A stretch of DNA of 64,000 nucleotides from Pseudomonas neuropathica. Lineage in GTDB: Bacteria; Pseudomonadota; Gammaproteobacteria; Pseudomonadales; Pseudomonadaceae. Positions 8,797 through 18,400 of the stretch are shown piece after piece. The DNA lies in assembly GCF_015461835.1 (NCBI RefSeq), contig NZ_JACOPX010000010.1, positions 247,285-311,284 on the forward strand, written 5' to 3'. The translations under genes and the position numbers were made by a program. Positions within the stretch are counted from its first letter, which is position 1, and every line of letters starts with the position of its first letter. The notes under the pieces are model-generated. The model made no database searches, had not been told where the DNA came from, and was given only the letters and a program-made list of their open reading frames with translations.

Positions 8797-9459
8797 ATGC
8801 GAATTGGAATCGTTGGAGCCGGATTCATCGGGCGCGCCGTCGCGCAAATCGTCCTCGCCGCCGGGCACGAAGTAATGCTCAGTAACTCACGCGGCCCGAA
8901 GACCATGAGCAGCGTGCTCGCCGGCATCACCGCCTGCCAGATCGGCACGGCCGAACAGGCCACACAGTTTGCCGACGTGGTGTTGCTGGCCATCCCCTAC
9001 GAACACATCCCGAGCCTGCCGCCAGCCTGGTTCGAGGGCAAAACAGTGCTCGACGCCAACAACTATTACCCGGATCGCGACGGCCACATCGCCGCGCTCG
9101 ACACGTTCCAGAGCACCACCAGCCGTTTGCTCGCCGAGCATCTGCAGGGCGTCACCGTGGTCAAGGTGTTCAATGCGATCCTCGCCGCGGACTTGCTCAC
9201 CGATGCCCGCCCGCACGGCTCCAGCGAGCGGCGCGCCCTGCCCGTCGCCGCAGATGACGCTGACGCCAAGGCATTGGTCGTGGGTTTGCTGGACGAACTC
9301 GGCTTCGATGCGGTCGACGCCGGAGGTCTTGATGACAGTTGGCGATTCGAGCGGGCGAAACCGGCTTACTGCGCGCCGCTGGACAAGTCCGGGCTGGAGA
9401 TAGCCCTGGCTGCTGCCGAGCGCGAGGTCGAGTTACCCTTGGGCAGTTGGCGGCGCTGA
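8797..9459 (+). CDS. NADP-binding oxidoreductase (F420-dependent NADP reductase-like)
   Basis: A 220-residue single-domain protein with an N-terminal Rossmann fingerprint (GIVGAGFIGRAVAQIVLAAG), then a conserved serine loop (LSNSRGPKTM) that would contact the NADP phosphate, VVLLAIPYEHI and the NNYYPDRDG segment typical of COG2085 proteins. Bacteria of this type usually lack F420, so NADPH is the likelier cofactor; the substrate is unknown. The start has a GAGGAA site about 8 nt upstream. The last 27 nt overlap the convergent gene at 9433. Confidence 0.82.
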   Translation: MRIGIVGAGFIGRAVAQIVLAAGHEVMLSNSRGPKTMSSVLAGITACQIGTAEQATQFADVVLLAIPYEHIPSLPPAWFEGKTVLDANNYYPDRDGHIAALDTFQSTTSRLLAEHLQGVTVVKVFNAILAADLLTDARPHGSSERRALPVAADDADAKALVVGLLDELGFDAVDAGGLDDSWRFERAKPAYCAPLDKSGLEIALAAAEREVELPLGSWRR

Positions 9460-10077
9460 TAAAGCCTGAACAGCGTCCAGCCAGTCGTGCTCCGGGTGCA
9501 ACAGCGTCAAATGTCGAACCAGCCACACGCGTTCCTGCACCGACATCCGCGGTAAAGCCATGGCGAAATCGCTGCGGTCTTTGGCGCGCGTGTGCTTGGC
9601 TTTGAACAAGAGAACGGCAGCAGGTCGCAGATACGGAATGCCGGCCGTGCTGCGCATCACCATGTCGGCGCGTGAACAGACAATCGACGGATCGCGTTTA
9701 TAAACCCAGGTGTCCGGCGTGCCTGGTTCGATCATCACATCCACGCGCCAGGCCTGTGCGGCGCGGTCGTATCCCCAGACCTGAAAAATGTCTGCGGCGG
9801 GCAAGCAAATCGCTGACAACAACTGGAACGTACCGTCCTTCACCGCGTAGAAGTCGAGATCGCTCAACGCCTGACGAAAACACGCAAAATCCGCCCGCAA
9901 CACCGTGAACTCCAGATCACTGTGAGTCCGGGTTTGCCGCCCGTGCCACAAGTCCAGCGCCCAGCCGCCGACCACACACCACGGGCGGTTTACCGCGCTC
10001 AGACGTCGGGCCAATTCGTCAGGTGTCCAGGGCTGCCATTGCTCTTGATCGGGCACCAGCGGCCGGGCAGTCGTCAT
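9433..10077 (-). CDS. Aminoglycoside-nucleotidyltransferase-like protein
   Basis: A 214-residue protein of the nucleotidyltransferase fold (Pfam 'Aminoglyc_resit'-like, by memory). The key segment CVVGGWALDLWHG-RQTRTHSDLEF contains the GG and the DxE metal-binding pair of the superfamily. Later features include RVDVMIEPG, which may supply a third carboxylate, and KAKHTRAKDRSDF. Chromosomal members are usually of unknown function and need not confer resistance. It is monocistronic and its 3' end overlaps the convergent oxidoreductase by 27 nt. Confidence 0.75.
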   Translation of the reverse strand: MTTARPLVPDQEQWQPWTPDELARRLSAVNRPWCVVGGWALDLWHGRQTRTHSDLEFTVLRADFACFRQALSDLDFYAVKDGTFQLLSAICLPAADIFQVWGYDRAAQAWRVDVMIEPGTPDTWVYKRDPSIVCSRADMVMRSTAGIPYLRPAAVLLFKAKHTRAKDRSDFAMALPRMSVQERVWLVRHLTLLHPEHDWLDAVQALSAPPTAQG

Positions 10078-10201
10078 GTCTCAGGCTCGTTGTTCTATTG
10101 ATGGATAACGGGAGTGCGCCATTCGAACCGCTTTCACCACCCGGCTCAAGATTTTTATCAGCTAGCCTTGAATCGGATCGCACGTCATTCAAGGAGCCGT
10201 C

Positions 10202-10795
10202 ATGTTCAAGTTCATCAAGACCACCGTGATCGGCGGTCTGTTGTTCATCCTGCCGCTGGTGCTGGTTGTTGTGCTGATCGAAAAAGCCATCCACCTGCTG
10301 CGCGGGCCGGTGGAAAAGCTGTTGCCGATGTTCAAGGGCTATGACGTCGCGGGCGTGACGCTGGTGAGTGTGGCGACGCTGTTGGGGTTGATCGTGTTGT
10401 GTTTTCTCGCCGGGCTGCTCGCACGCACCTCAGCGGCAGCGCGGGCCATGGAAGCCACTGAAAACAAGCTGCTCAGCAATTTGCCGGGTTACCAGCTGTT
10501 CAAGGACACCACGGCACGGTTCGCCGGGCTGGAAAACGAGGACGGTTCCAAGGTCGGAATAATTGCCGAGGGCGAAGGCTTTCGGCTGTGTCTGATCGTC
10601 GAAAGCGTGGACGACTGGCTGACGATTTTCATGCCCGACGGTGGCCCTGCCGGCGGCACCGCCGGTGAAGTGCGGCTGGTCCCGGCCGCACATGTCATCG
10701 TCACCGAACTGTCGTGGCTGACCCTGGCCACCGGGTTACGCCGTGGCGGCCGTGGCATGCTCGCGCAGATGCAACCCTGGGTGCCGAAAGCCTGA
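10202..10795 (+). CDS. DUF502 family membrane protein
   Basis: A 197-residue inner-membrane protein with two N-terminal transmembrane helices (VIGGLLFILPLVLVVVLIEKA and LVSVATLLGLIVLCFLAGLLA regions), followed by a cytoplasmic or periplasmic beta-rich domain. The first helix, the LLSNLPGYQLFKD segment, GFRLCLIVE and the FMPDGGPAGGTAGEVRLVP region are characteristic of DUF502. Family function is undefined. A strong AAGGAG Shine-Dalgarno precedes the ATG by 6-7 nt. It ends one base before the stop of the convergent gene at 10796. Confidence 0.85.
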   Translation: MFKFIKTTVIGGLLFILPLVLVVVLIEKAIHLLRGPVEKLLPMFKGYDVAGVTLVSVATLLGLIVLCFLAGLLARTSAAARAMEATENKLLSNLPGYQLFKDTTARFAGLENEDGSKVGIIAEGEGFRLCLIVESVDDWLTIFMPDGGPAGGTAGEVRLVPAAHVIVTELSWLTLATGLRRGGRGMLAQMQPWVPKA

Positions 10796-11374
10796 TCACG
10801 GCGCGTTGACCACCACATACGTCACATCACTGCCCTGATACTGCGGCTGGTACCAGGTTGAGCCGCACTGCATATAGGCGACGTTGTAGCGAATCACCTG
10901 CACGCAACTGCTGGGCATTTGTGCCGGAGTGAAGATCGCCCCCACCACCGCCGCCGTGACCGCGACAGTTGCCGTCACTGCCGCCGCGGTTGCCACTGGA
11001 TGATAGTGATCGTCGTAGCCATAACGGCCATGGCCGTCGACATCGATATCGACATCACGGTGGTTGTCGATATTGACGTTACGGTTGACGTTGCGATTGC
11101 TGTTGTTGACGTACGTACGGTTGCCGACGTTGTTGCCGGCATTGACCCGATTGCCCGAATTGACCCGGTTACCGGCACTGACATTGTTGGCGCGTTGCGG
11201 CGCATTGATCCGCTGCGCCCGTTGCGCGTTCGGCGCCGGTGCGCGGTTGACGCTGGCGCGGGCATGTCCCTGAGCGCGTTGCCCCCGGGCATCGGCTTCG
11301 GCGACATAACCGGCGGTCAGCAGCGTGGCGGCGGCCAGCGATAACAACAGACTCCACGTCATCGACTTGTTCAT
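10796..11374 (-). CDS. Asn/Arg-rich secreted hypothetical protein
   Basis: A 192-residue exported protein of unknown function. The signal peptide is MNKSMTWSLLLSLAAATLL followed by a cleavage region near EADARG. The middle (about 40-120) is low complexity: tandem NRVN/AGN-type units, then a NVNRNV stretch and an Asp/His/Tyr-rich block that could bind metal. A hydrophobic Ala/Val segment and a C-terminal domain with two cysteines follow (SSCVQVIRYNVAYMQCGSTW). The start at 11374 is chosen because a GGGAGGG site precedes it and it lies one base after the DUF2092 stop. Its C-terminus resembles small proteins often found downstream of DUF2092 genes. Confidence 0.75.
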   Translation of the reverse strand: MNKSMTWSLLLSLAAATLLTAGYVAEADARGQRAQGHARASVNRAPAPNAQRAQRINAPQRANNVSAGNRVNSGNRVNAGNNVGNRTYVNNSNRNVNRNVNIDNHRDVDIDVDGHGRYGYDDHYHPVATAAAVTATVAVTAAVVGAIFTPAQMPSSCVQVIRYNVAYMQCGSTWYQPQYQGSDVTYVVVNAP

Positions 11375-11375
11375 G

Positions 11376-12164
11376 TCACTGCCCTCCCTGATCGCTGGCT
11401 TGTTTAAACGCAATCGCCACATCACCCTTGCCCGGTTTGAAGGTGAACTGCGTGTCCGGGATGGTCGGCTTGAGGTTCCACTGATACACCGCGCTGTACT
11501 CGGGGAAGCTCTTATCGTCGGTGGTGGTGATCACCAGTTTGCACGGCAAGGGTTTGTCGGAGCGGGTCAGCCACAATTGCCAGTCGATACCCTCCTGGCG
11601 AAATGCCAAATGGTCGCAGAGCTGGCCCTTGATGACCGATGGACCCACGTACAGCGCGGCTTTCAAAGCATCGATCTGCGCCTGATCGCTGCCGAACAGA
11701 AACAGATCCTCCATCGGTACCTGGACACCGTAGAAGTTTTCGACCTTGTGCAGGGTTTCCGCCACCGTGGCCGGGGCGTCGACGGTGGTGTAGTACTTCA
11801 GGTATGGCGAATACTGGGTGAGTTTTTTGCCGTTATAGAAAAACTCGCGGGTGCGCACATCGCCTTCGCTTTTCGCATACAGGCGATCATGGCCGACCAC
11901 TTTCAGGGTGTTGGCGGACTCGGTCTTGATCTTCTGCCCGGACTCCAGAACCGTGTCGCGCGAGACTTGGGCATCGACCTGGAATTTCGGCAGGCTGCGC
12001 AGGTAATTACCCATGTCGATGAGCTTGTCGACCACTTGCGGGTTGATCAACGGCGCATCGTCCGTGGCCTCGGCAGCGGGCGCAGGCGGCGGGTCTTCAG
12101 CGCGGGCTCCCGGCGCGAGCACCAGCGTGAACATCAGGCAGACAATACTGGCTAGGGCTTTCAT
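11376..12164 (-). CDS. DUF2092 periplasmic protein
   Basis: A 262-residue exported protein with a signal peptide (MKALASIVCLMFTLVLAPGA, cleavage after RA). The mature part, after a Pro/Ala-rich linker, has DUF2092 features: NPQVVDKLIDMGNYLRSLPKF, YNGKKLTQYSPYLKYYTT and FLFGSDQAQIDALKAALYVG. The LolA/LolB-like fold and a role in periplasmic lipid handling have been suggested for the family; I treat function as unknown. The ATG at 12164 has a GGAGCGGAACC site. The frame is open upstream to 12281 but without a better start. It is the first gene of a two-gene operon and divergent from the giant protein gene. Confidence 0.8.
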   Translation of the reverse strand: MKALASIVCLMFTLVLAPGARAEDPPPAPAAEATDDAPLINPQVVDKLIDMGNYLRSLPKFQVDAQVSRDTVLESGQKIKTESANTLKVVGHDRLYAKSEGDVRTREFFYNGKKLTQYSPYLKYYTTVDAPATVAETLHKVENFYGVQVPMEDLFLFGSDQAQIDALKAALYVGPSVIKGQLCDHLAFRQEGIDWQLWLTRSDKPLPCKLVITTTDDKSFPEYSAVYQWNLKPTIPDTQFTFKPGKGDVAIAFKQASDQGGQ

Positions 12165-12414
12165 CGGTTCCGCTCCTGTCCCTGCGTGGGCGTTGCGCCG
12201 CATGGGCGACTGACTGACCAGCCTAGACCTCACCCTTGCTGTGCGCCAATGCGCACAGACACAGCGCGAATTGATGGCCATAGGCTGTTATCGCGCCTCG
12301 TTGCAAGTCCCTGAAGTTCGCTGGAAAAGCGTAAGAAACGTCCTACGCTGAATTTGTCCGTCGCCCGGCGTCGGCACTCATTGGAAGGATTCAGCAGGCA
12401 GTAAGAGGCCGATC
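12165..12414. promoter_or_regulatory. Divergent intergenic region (DUF2092 operon / giant export operon)
   Basis: These 250 nt separate the two divergent operons and must carry both promoters. I cannot assign -35/-10 boxes with confidence. A good AAGAGG ribosome site lies 6 nt before the ATG at 12415. No long palindrome or repeat is visible. Confidence 0.5.
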
Positions 12415-15400
12415 ATGCAAGATTCACGCAATGGATTGTCCGGCGCACATTGGCGCCCGCAACGTCAGTCACTGGCGCTGGAACCGAGAATTCTGTTCGA
12501 CGGCGCCGCCGCTTCGGCGGCTGCCGATCAACATCACAGTGATCCTGCCGCACCGCCGGCCGCCGTGGACGCCCAGGTCCCTCACACCACGCCCACCGAA
12601 GGCCGGGCCACCGAGCCTGCACCGTCTGCTGCGCGCAGCCTGCTGGTCATCGACAGTCGCATCGAAAACCGCGAGCAACTCGTGGCGCAGTTGCCGGGCA
12701 ATGTCACCGCGATTGTGGTGAATGTCGGCGAAGACGGTCTGGCAGCAATCTCTGCGGCGTTGGCGCAACTGGGCAAGGTCGATTCGATCCAGATCATGTC
12801 CCACGGCGCCTCCGGGCAATTCACCCTGGGCAACCGCACGGTCAGTTCGGACAACATCGACTCGCTGGGCAAGACCCTCGAACAATGGCGCAACAATCTG
12901 AGCCAAGGCGCGGACATTCAGCTCTACGGTTGCGATGTCGGCGCCGGTGCGGCCGGGCAAACCCTGGTCAGCGAACTGGCACGCTGGACCGGCGCCGATG
13001 TCGGCGCTTCCAGCAACGACACCGGCAGCAGCCAGGCCGGCGGCGACTGGACCCTGGAAACCCGCGTCGGTGACCTCGACAAGAGCATCGCCATCAGCAG
13101 CCTTGCCATGGCGCATTTCGACGGTTTGCTGGCCGATGCCGCGCCGACCGCCACGGTTTCCACCGGCGGCAGCGATGTGCTGCTCGGCGACCGCTTCACC
13201 TTTACCGTGAACTTCAGCAACACCTCGACCCAGGTGGGTTACGCGCCATTCATCAACCTGGCGATGCCGGTCACCGGCAAGGATGGCGACGACGGCGTCA
13301 ATTTCATTTCGGCCACCTACCTGGGGCAAACCCTGATCAGCCACGTGGTGACCTTCGATGCCAACGGCAACGCCACACATCCCTTGGCCAAAGACGCCAA
13401 CGGCAACTTCCTGATTATCAACGCCGCCACCTACGGCATGCGCGCCGGCGACAAACTGGTGGTGATCGAGTTGCCCTTCGCCAGCGTCACCAACCAGCAG
13501 CCGGTGATCGGCGTGCAGATCACCGCCAGCCTGAGCAATCTGGCCGACACGGCGTTTTCCAATGGCAGCCCCGACCTGACGATCCGCGCCAGTGGCGGCT
13601 TCGAATTCGGCAATGACGCGCTGGACAACCCGACCAATGATCCGAGCCTGATCCAGGCCGGCACGGCGGCCTTCGTCGTGCACCCGACGGTGATCACCGT
13701 CAGCGAAACGATCAATACCCCGGAGGGAGAGACTGCCACCGGCCCCAACTACGTGCGCACGCTGACCCTGTCGGCGACGCCGGCACCGGGGCAAACGCTG
13801 ACTAACGTCGTCGTCACCCAACCGCTGCCAGACAATATTCAAATCAACTCGATTACCCCCGGCGCCGGCGGGCGGCTGACCTCGATCACCCTGCACGACG
13901 GCACCGTGGTGACCAATCCTGCGGAAATCGCCGTGCTGATTGCGGCTAACGACGTTTACATCAATTCGTTCACCGTCGCCTACGACAGCCTCACCGGCAA
14001 GACCGACACCGTGGTCGCGTTCTACGTGCCGGAAGTCGACGCCAACGGTCAACCGGTGATCAACCCGGTCACCGGCGACGCGGTGACCGTGACCCTGGGC
14101 CCGCCGACCGCTTCCGGGCAATGGGTGCCGCTCGATCCTCGCGACGTTACCGCACCGAACACCACCATCGATTTCAGCGGCACCGGCCAGAGCACGCAGT
14201 TCATCGCCAAATCGATCACGCTGCTGAAAACCGCGACGATGCAGAACGACATCGGCCACAGCGGCATCAGCCCCGGCGACACCCTGCAATACACCCTCAA
14301 CCTGGCGATTTCCGACTACTTTGCCTTCGGCAAGGACTTCTTCAACGAAGGCCAACTGGTCATCCGCGACCAACTCAGCGATGGCCAGACTCTCAGCGGC
14401 ACGCCGACCCTGACGGTGACGATCAATGGCGTGGCGCAGACCATCACCCTGGTCACCAGCGTGGTGAACAATGCCGACGGCAGCACCTCGATGGTGTTCG
14501 ACATCGCCCAGTCGCTGCGCAATGCGTTCAACAACATTCGCGGCTGGCTCAATGGCGACCTGGCCTTCGACGACACGTTGCAGGGCGCCGTGGTCGCGGT
14601 GTTGAGCTATTCGGCCATTGTCGGCCAGACCTACAAACCACCTTCAGGCAACCCGCATCCGGACATCAACGAAGGTGACGAACTGGGCAACACCGCCACG
14701 GTGGACGGCACGCTGTTGGTCGATCGCTTCAACCTGACGGGCGAGAGCGAAACCGACGGTTCCACCACCACCAGCGTGATCCCCACCAGCAACGTCGATA
14801 TCAATCTGGTCGAGGTCAATAACGGCGCACCGCCGGGCAACGGTGAACTGCGCCCCGGCGATGAAGTGACCTTCGAGCTGAGCTACGACTTGATCACCGG
14901 CGATTACGAGCAGTTCAAACTCACCGCGTATCTGCCGCTGCCGCTGTTCAATGTCAGCGGGATCACCTGGGGCTCGGGCAGTGATGTCGGCCAGTGGGCG
15001 CTGGGTGCGGGCAATACCAATGCCGGTGGCGTGGTCAGCGTCACCAGCGCCGACGGCAACTCGGTGGTGTTCGATTTCGGCAGCTTTGCCACCAACACCA
15101 CCACCGGTAGCCGCATTGTCATTCGCTTCACCGTCAGGGTCGGCGATCAGCCATTTGCCGACCAACGCTCGCTCGATGTCCTCGCACAATCGAGCCAGCA
15201 GACCACCCTCACCGACCGTACGCTGATTTCCTCCGATGTAGTCGCGATCGTGTCGGTCGCCGAGCCGGTGCTCAATATCAAGCACGGCGTGGTATCCGGC
15301 TCCAACGGCACGGTGACCGGCACCAGCGGCAGCTGGAATCCGCCGGGCAGCACGGGCAAGCCGTTCAATGGCAACGTCACCGACCTGTCGGCGGTCGACG

Positions 15401-18400
15401 GCAACATCAGCAACATCGACGGCGCCGATCGGTTGCGCCTGGTCACCGCCATTGAAAACAGCGGTGGCGGCGGCGCGTTTGACGTCAGCACCAGCATCAC
15501 CCTGCCCTCTGGCTTGAGCTTCGTCGGCGGCAGCCTGGCGGCGGCCAATCTGCAGATCTATCGCGGCGACGGCACGCTGCTGGTGTTGGGCACCGACTAC
15601 AGCGTCAGCGGCAACCAGATCACCTTCCTCGATGCGGGTGGCCAGGCCAGTCTGTTGGCCGGGCGCAGCGGCACGGCGGCCGATACCAGCGGTGCCAACG
15701 TCGTGGTGATCAGCTATGACGTGGTGGTCAGTGCGACCATTGAGGCCAGCCGCAGCCTGCAATCCACCGCGACCCTGAGCAACTACGCCAGCGTCAACGG
15801 CGGCACCGACTTCACCCCGACCGACCTCACCGACCTGGCCAGCCAGCAGGTTGCCGCGCCGGTCATCAGCAAAGTCTTTGCCGATGGCACACTGGACAAT
15901 GGCGACTCCAGCGCCAGCCACACCAATGGCAGCGATCTGGTGGTCGGCGAGAGCATGCGCTACGACATCGTTATCACCCTGCCCGAAGGCACCACGCAAA
16001 ACCTGCGCATCGAAGACCTGATTCCACCCGGGATGCGTCTGGACACTACATTCAATAACGGTCTCGGTTACCAGATCATCACCACCCGCGCCGGCAGCGG
16101 CGCGCTCGGCGCCGATTTCGCCGGCAGCGTGCTGGTCGGCGGTTTCGCCGGGATCGGCGGTACATTGGGCAGCGACGGTGTCGATGGACGCTGGACTTTC
16201 AGCGTCTCCAGCGTGTCGGCGGACAATCAGACCGGCAACAACACCTTCGTGATTCGTCTGCAACTGGTGGCCAACAACGTGATTGCCAACCAGGCCAACG
16301 TCTCGCTGCAAAACAACGCGCAACTGATTTTCAGCGATCCGGATGGCGACACGCCGAACGGCGCGGTGGCGCTGGATCGCAACGTTGCCCTGAGCGGCGG
16401 CCAGCCGACGGTAACCGTGCGCGAACCGACCCTGCAGATCAATCAAGTGATCACCTCCACCTCAGGCCTTGGCGGTTATGACCAGGGCGACACGGTGACT
16501 TTCAATATCACCCTCACTAACGGCAATGGCAGCACCGATTTCAGTGCGTTCGACATCAGCTTTCTCGACACCCTTCCGACCCAGCTCAGCAACGTCACGC
16601 TGGTCGGCGTGCTGTATCAGAACGGTGCGACCAACAATGGTGGAGTTGCCTTCGAAATCGTCGGCGGCCAGTTGCGCACCGCCAGCGGCGCCAATATCGA
16701 CATCGCCAAGGGCGGCAGCATCGTTTTGCAACTGAGCGGCATCGTCAACGCCAGCGCCGCTGCTCTGTCGAATATCGCCAACGTCGCCAGCGTGCAATGG
16801 ACCAGTCTCGACGGTGGCAATGCCGGCGAACGAACCGGCGTTGACGGCGTGCTCAATGGCGGCACGCTCAACGATTACCGCAACCTGTCGACTTTGTTGA
16901 TTCCTGTGGCTCAGGCCATCGAAATCTCCCGAGTCGGTGGTCTGCCCGACACGGCGGCGCCGAACCCGACTACCGCCACCGTCGAACAAGTCACCGTCGG
17001 CGAAGTGATTCGCTACCGCGTGGTGGTGCTGGTGCCCGAAGGCAACAACCCCAACTATCAGGTGCAGATCACCCTGGCCAACGGTTTGCAGTTCATCTCG
17101 CCGGATGCACTGGTCAATGCTCTGCGCATCGCGTTCATTTCCAATGGCGGGCTGAGCAGTGATGCCAACCTGATCGTCGGCGGCACGCTGAATATCAACG
17201 GCAACGAAAACAGCCCAGAGGCCCTGCCGATCACTGCGGATCTGTCCGGGCTGGCGCCGCAAGGCATCTTCGACCCGAGCCGCCTGACCGTCATCACCAA
17301 CCCCGATGGCAGCCAGGTGGTGACGTTCAACCTTGGCAACGTGGTCAACGGCAACGGCGACGACGATGATCTGGAAGGCATCTCGATCGAGTTCAACGTG
17401 CGCGTGACCAACATTGCCGCCAACATTGCCGGCGCACAATTGGCGGTGACCGCGCAGGAAATCGTCAACGGTGCCGGGCGTGCGGTCAGTGACACGGTGT
17501 TTGAACGAGTGGTTGAACCGAGTTTCAGCGGTCTCGACAAGCAGATCATCAATTTCAACCCGAACCCGAGCGGCACCGTGGGTAACGCCACGGTGCAACT
17601 GAGCTTCACCCAGAACGGCGGCCTGCCGGCGTTCGATGCGCGCGTCAGCGACAGCTTTGCCGGCGGCAGCAATTACACCCTGCTCAGCGTCAGCATCAAT
17701 GGTGTGAGTTATGGCCCGGGCAGCCTGCCGGCCGGGATCAGCTTCAGCACCAGCGGCGCTTTGAGCGTCAATTTCGATCAACTGGATGTCGGCGCGCAGA
17801 TTCAGGTGCGCTACTCGGTCGACTTGCCGAACTCGACGATTGTCGCCAGCAGCAACGCAACGCTGACCTGGAGCAGCCTGCCTGAAGACTTCACCAGTTG
17901 GGGCGGCAACAGCGTCGGGGTCGATGGCACCGCCACCGGCGAGCGCGACGGCAGCGCCGTCGGCCCGAACCAGTACATTTTGCGCGACACCGCCGGGCTC
18001 GGCGTAATCACCGGCACCTTGTGGAACGACACCGCCAGCCCGACCGCCAGCGCCACACCGGACGGCGCCGGCCTGGCCGGGCAAACCGTGACCTTGACCT
18101 GGGCCGGCGCCGACGGGCGCCTCGATACCACGGCCGACAACCTGCAATTCACCACCACGACCGATGCCAACGGCCAGTACCGCTTCGGTGTGTTGCCGCT
18201 GGGCGTGTTCCGTATCGACGTGCCGGCGGGTCTGGTCAGTTATCCGCAACCAGTGGGTGATCTGCGCGTGCGCGTCGACAGCGACGCCGGCACCCTCGGC
18301 CAGATCACCATCACCCTGGGCGATGCCGACACTCAAAGCGCCAACGCCGGCTATGTCGAACAGAACGACGCGCCGGTCAACACCCTCCCCGGCACGCAAA

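Noticed and set aside
9433..10077. Aminoglycoside resistance gene
   Set aside because: Only fold-level motifs match; chromosomal homologues are common and no mobile element or resistance context is present.
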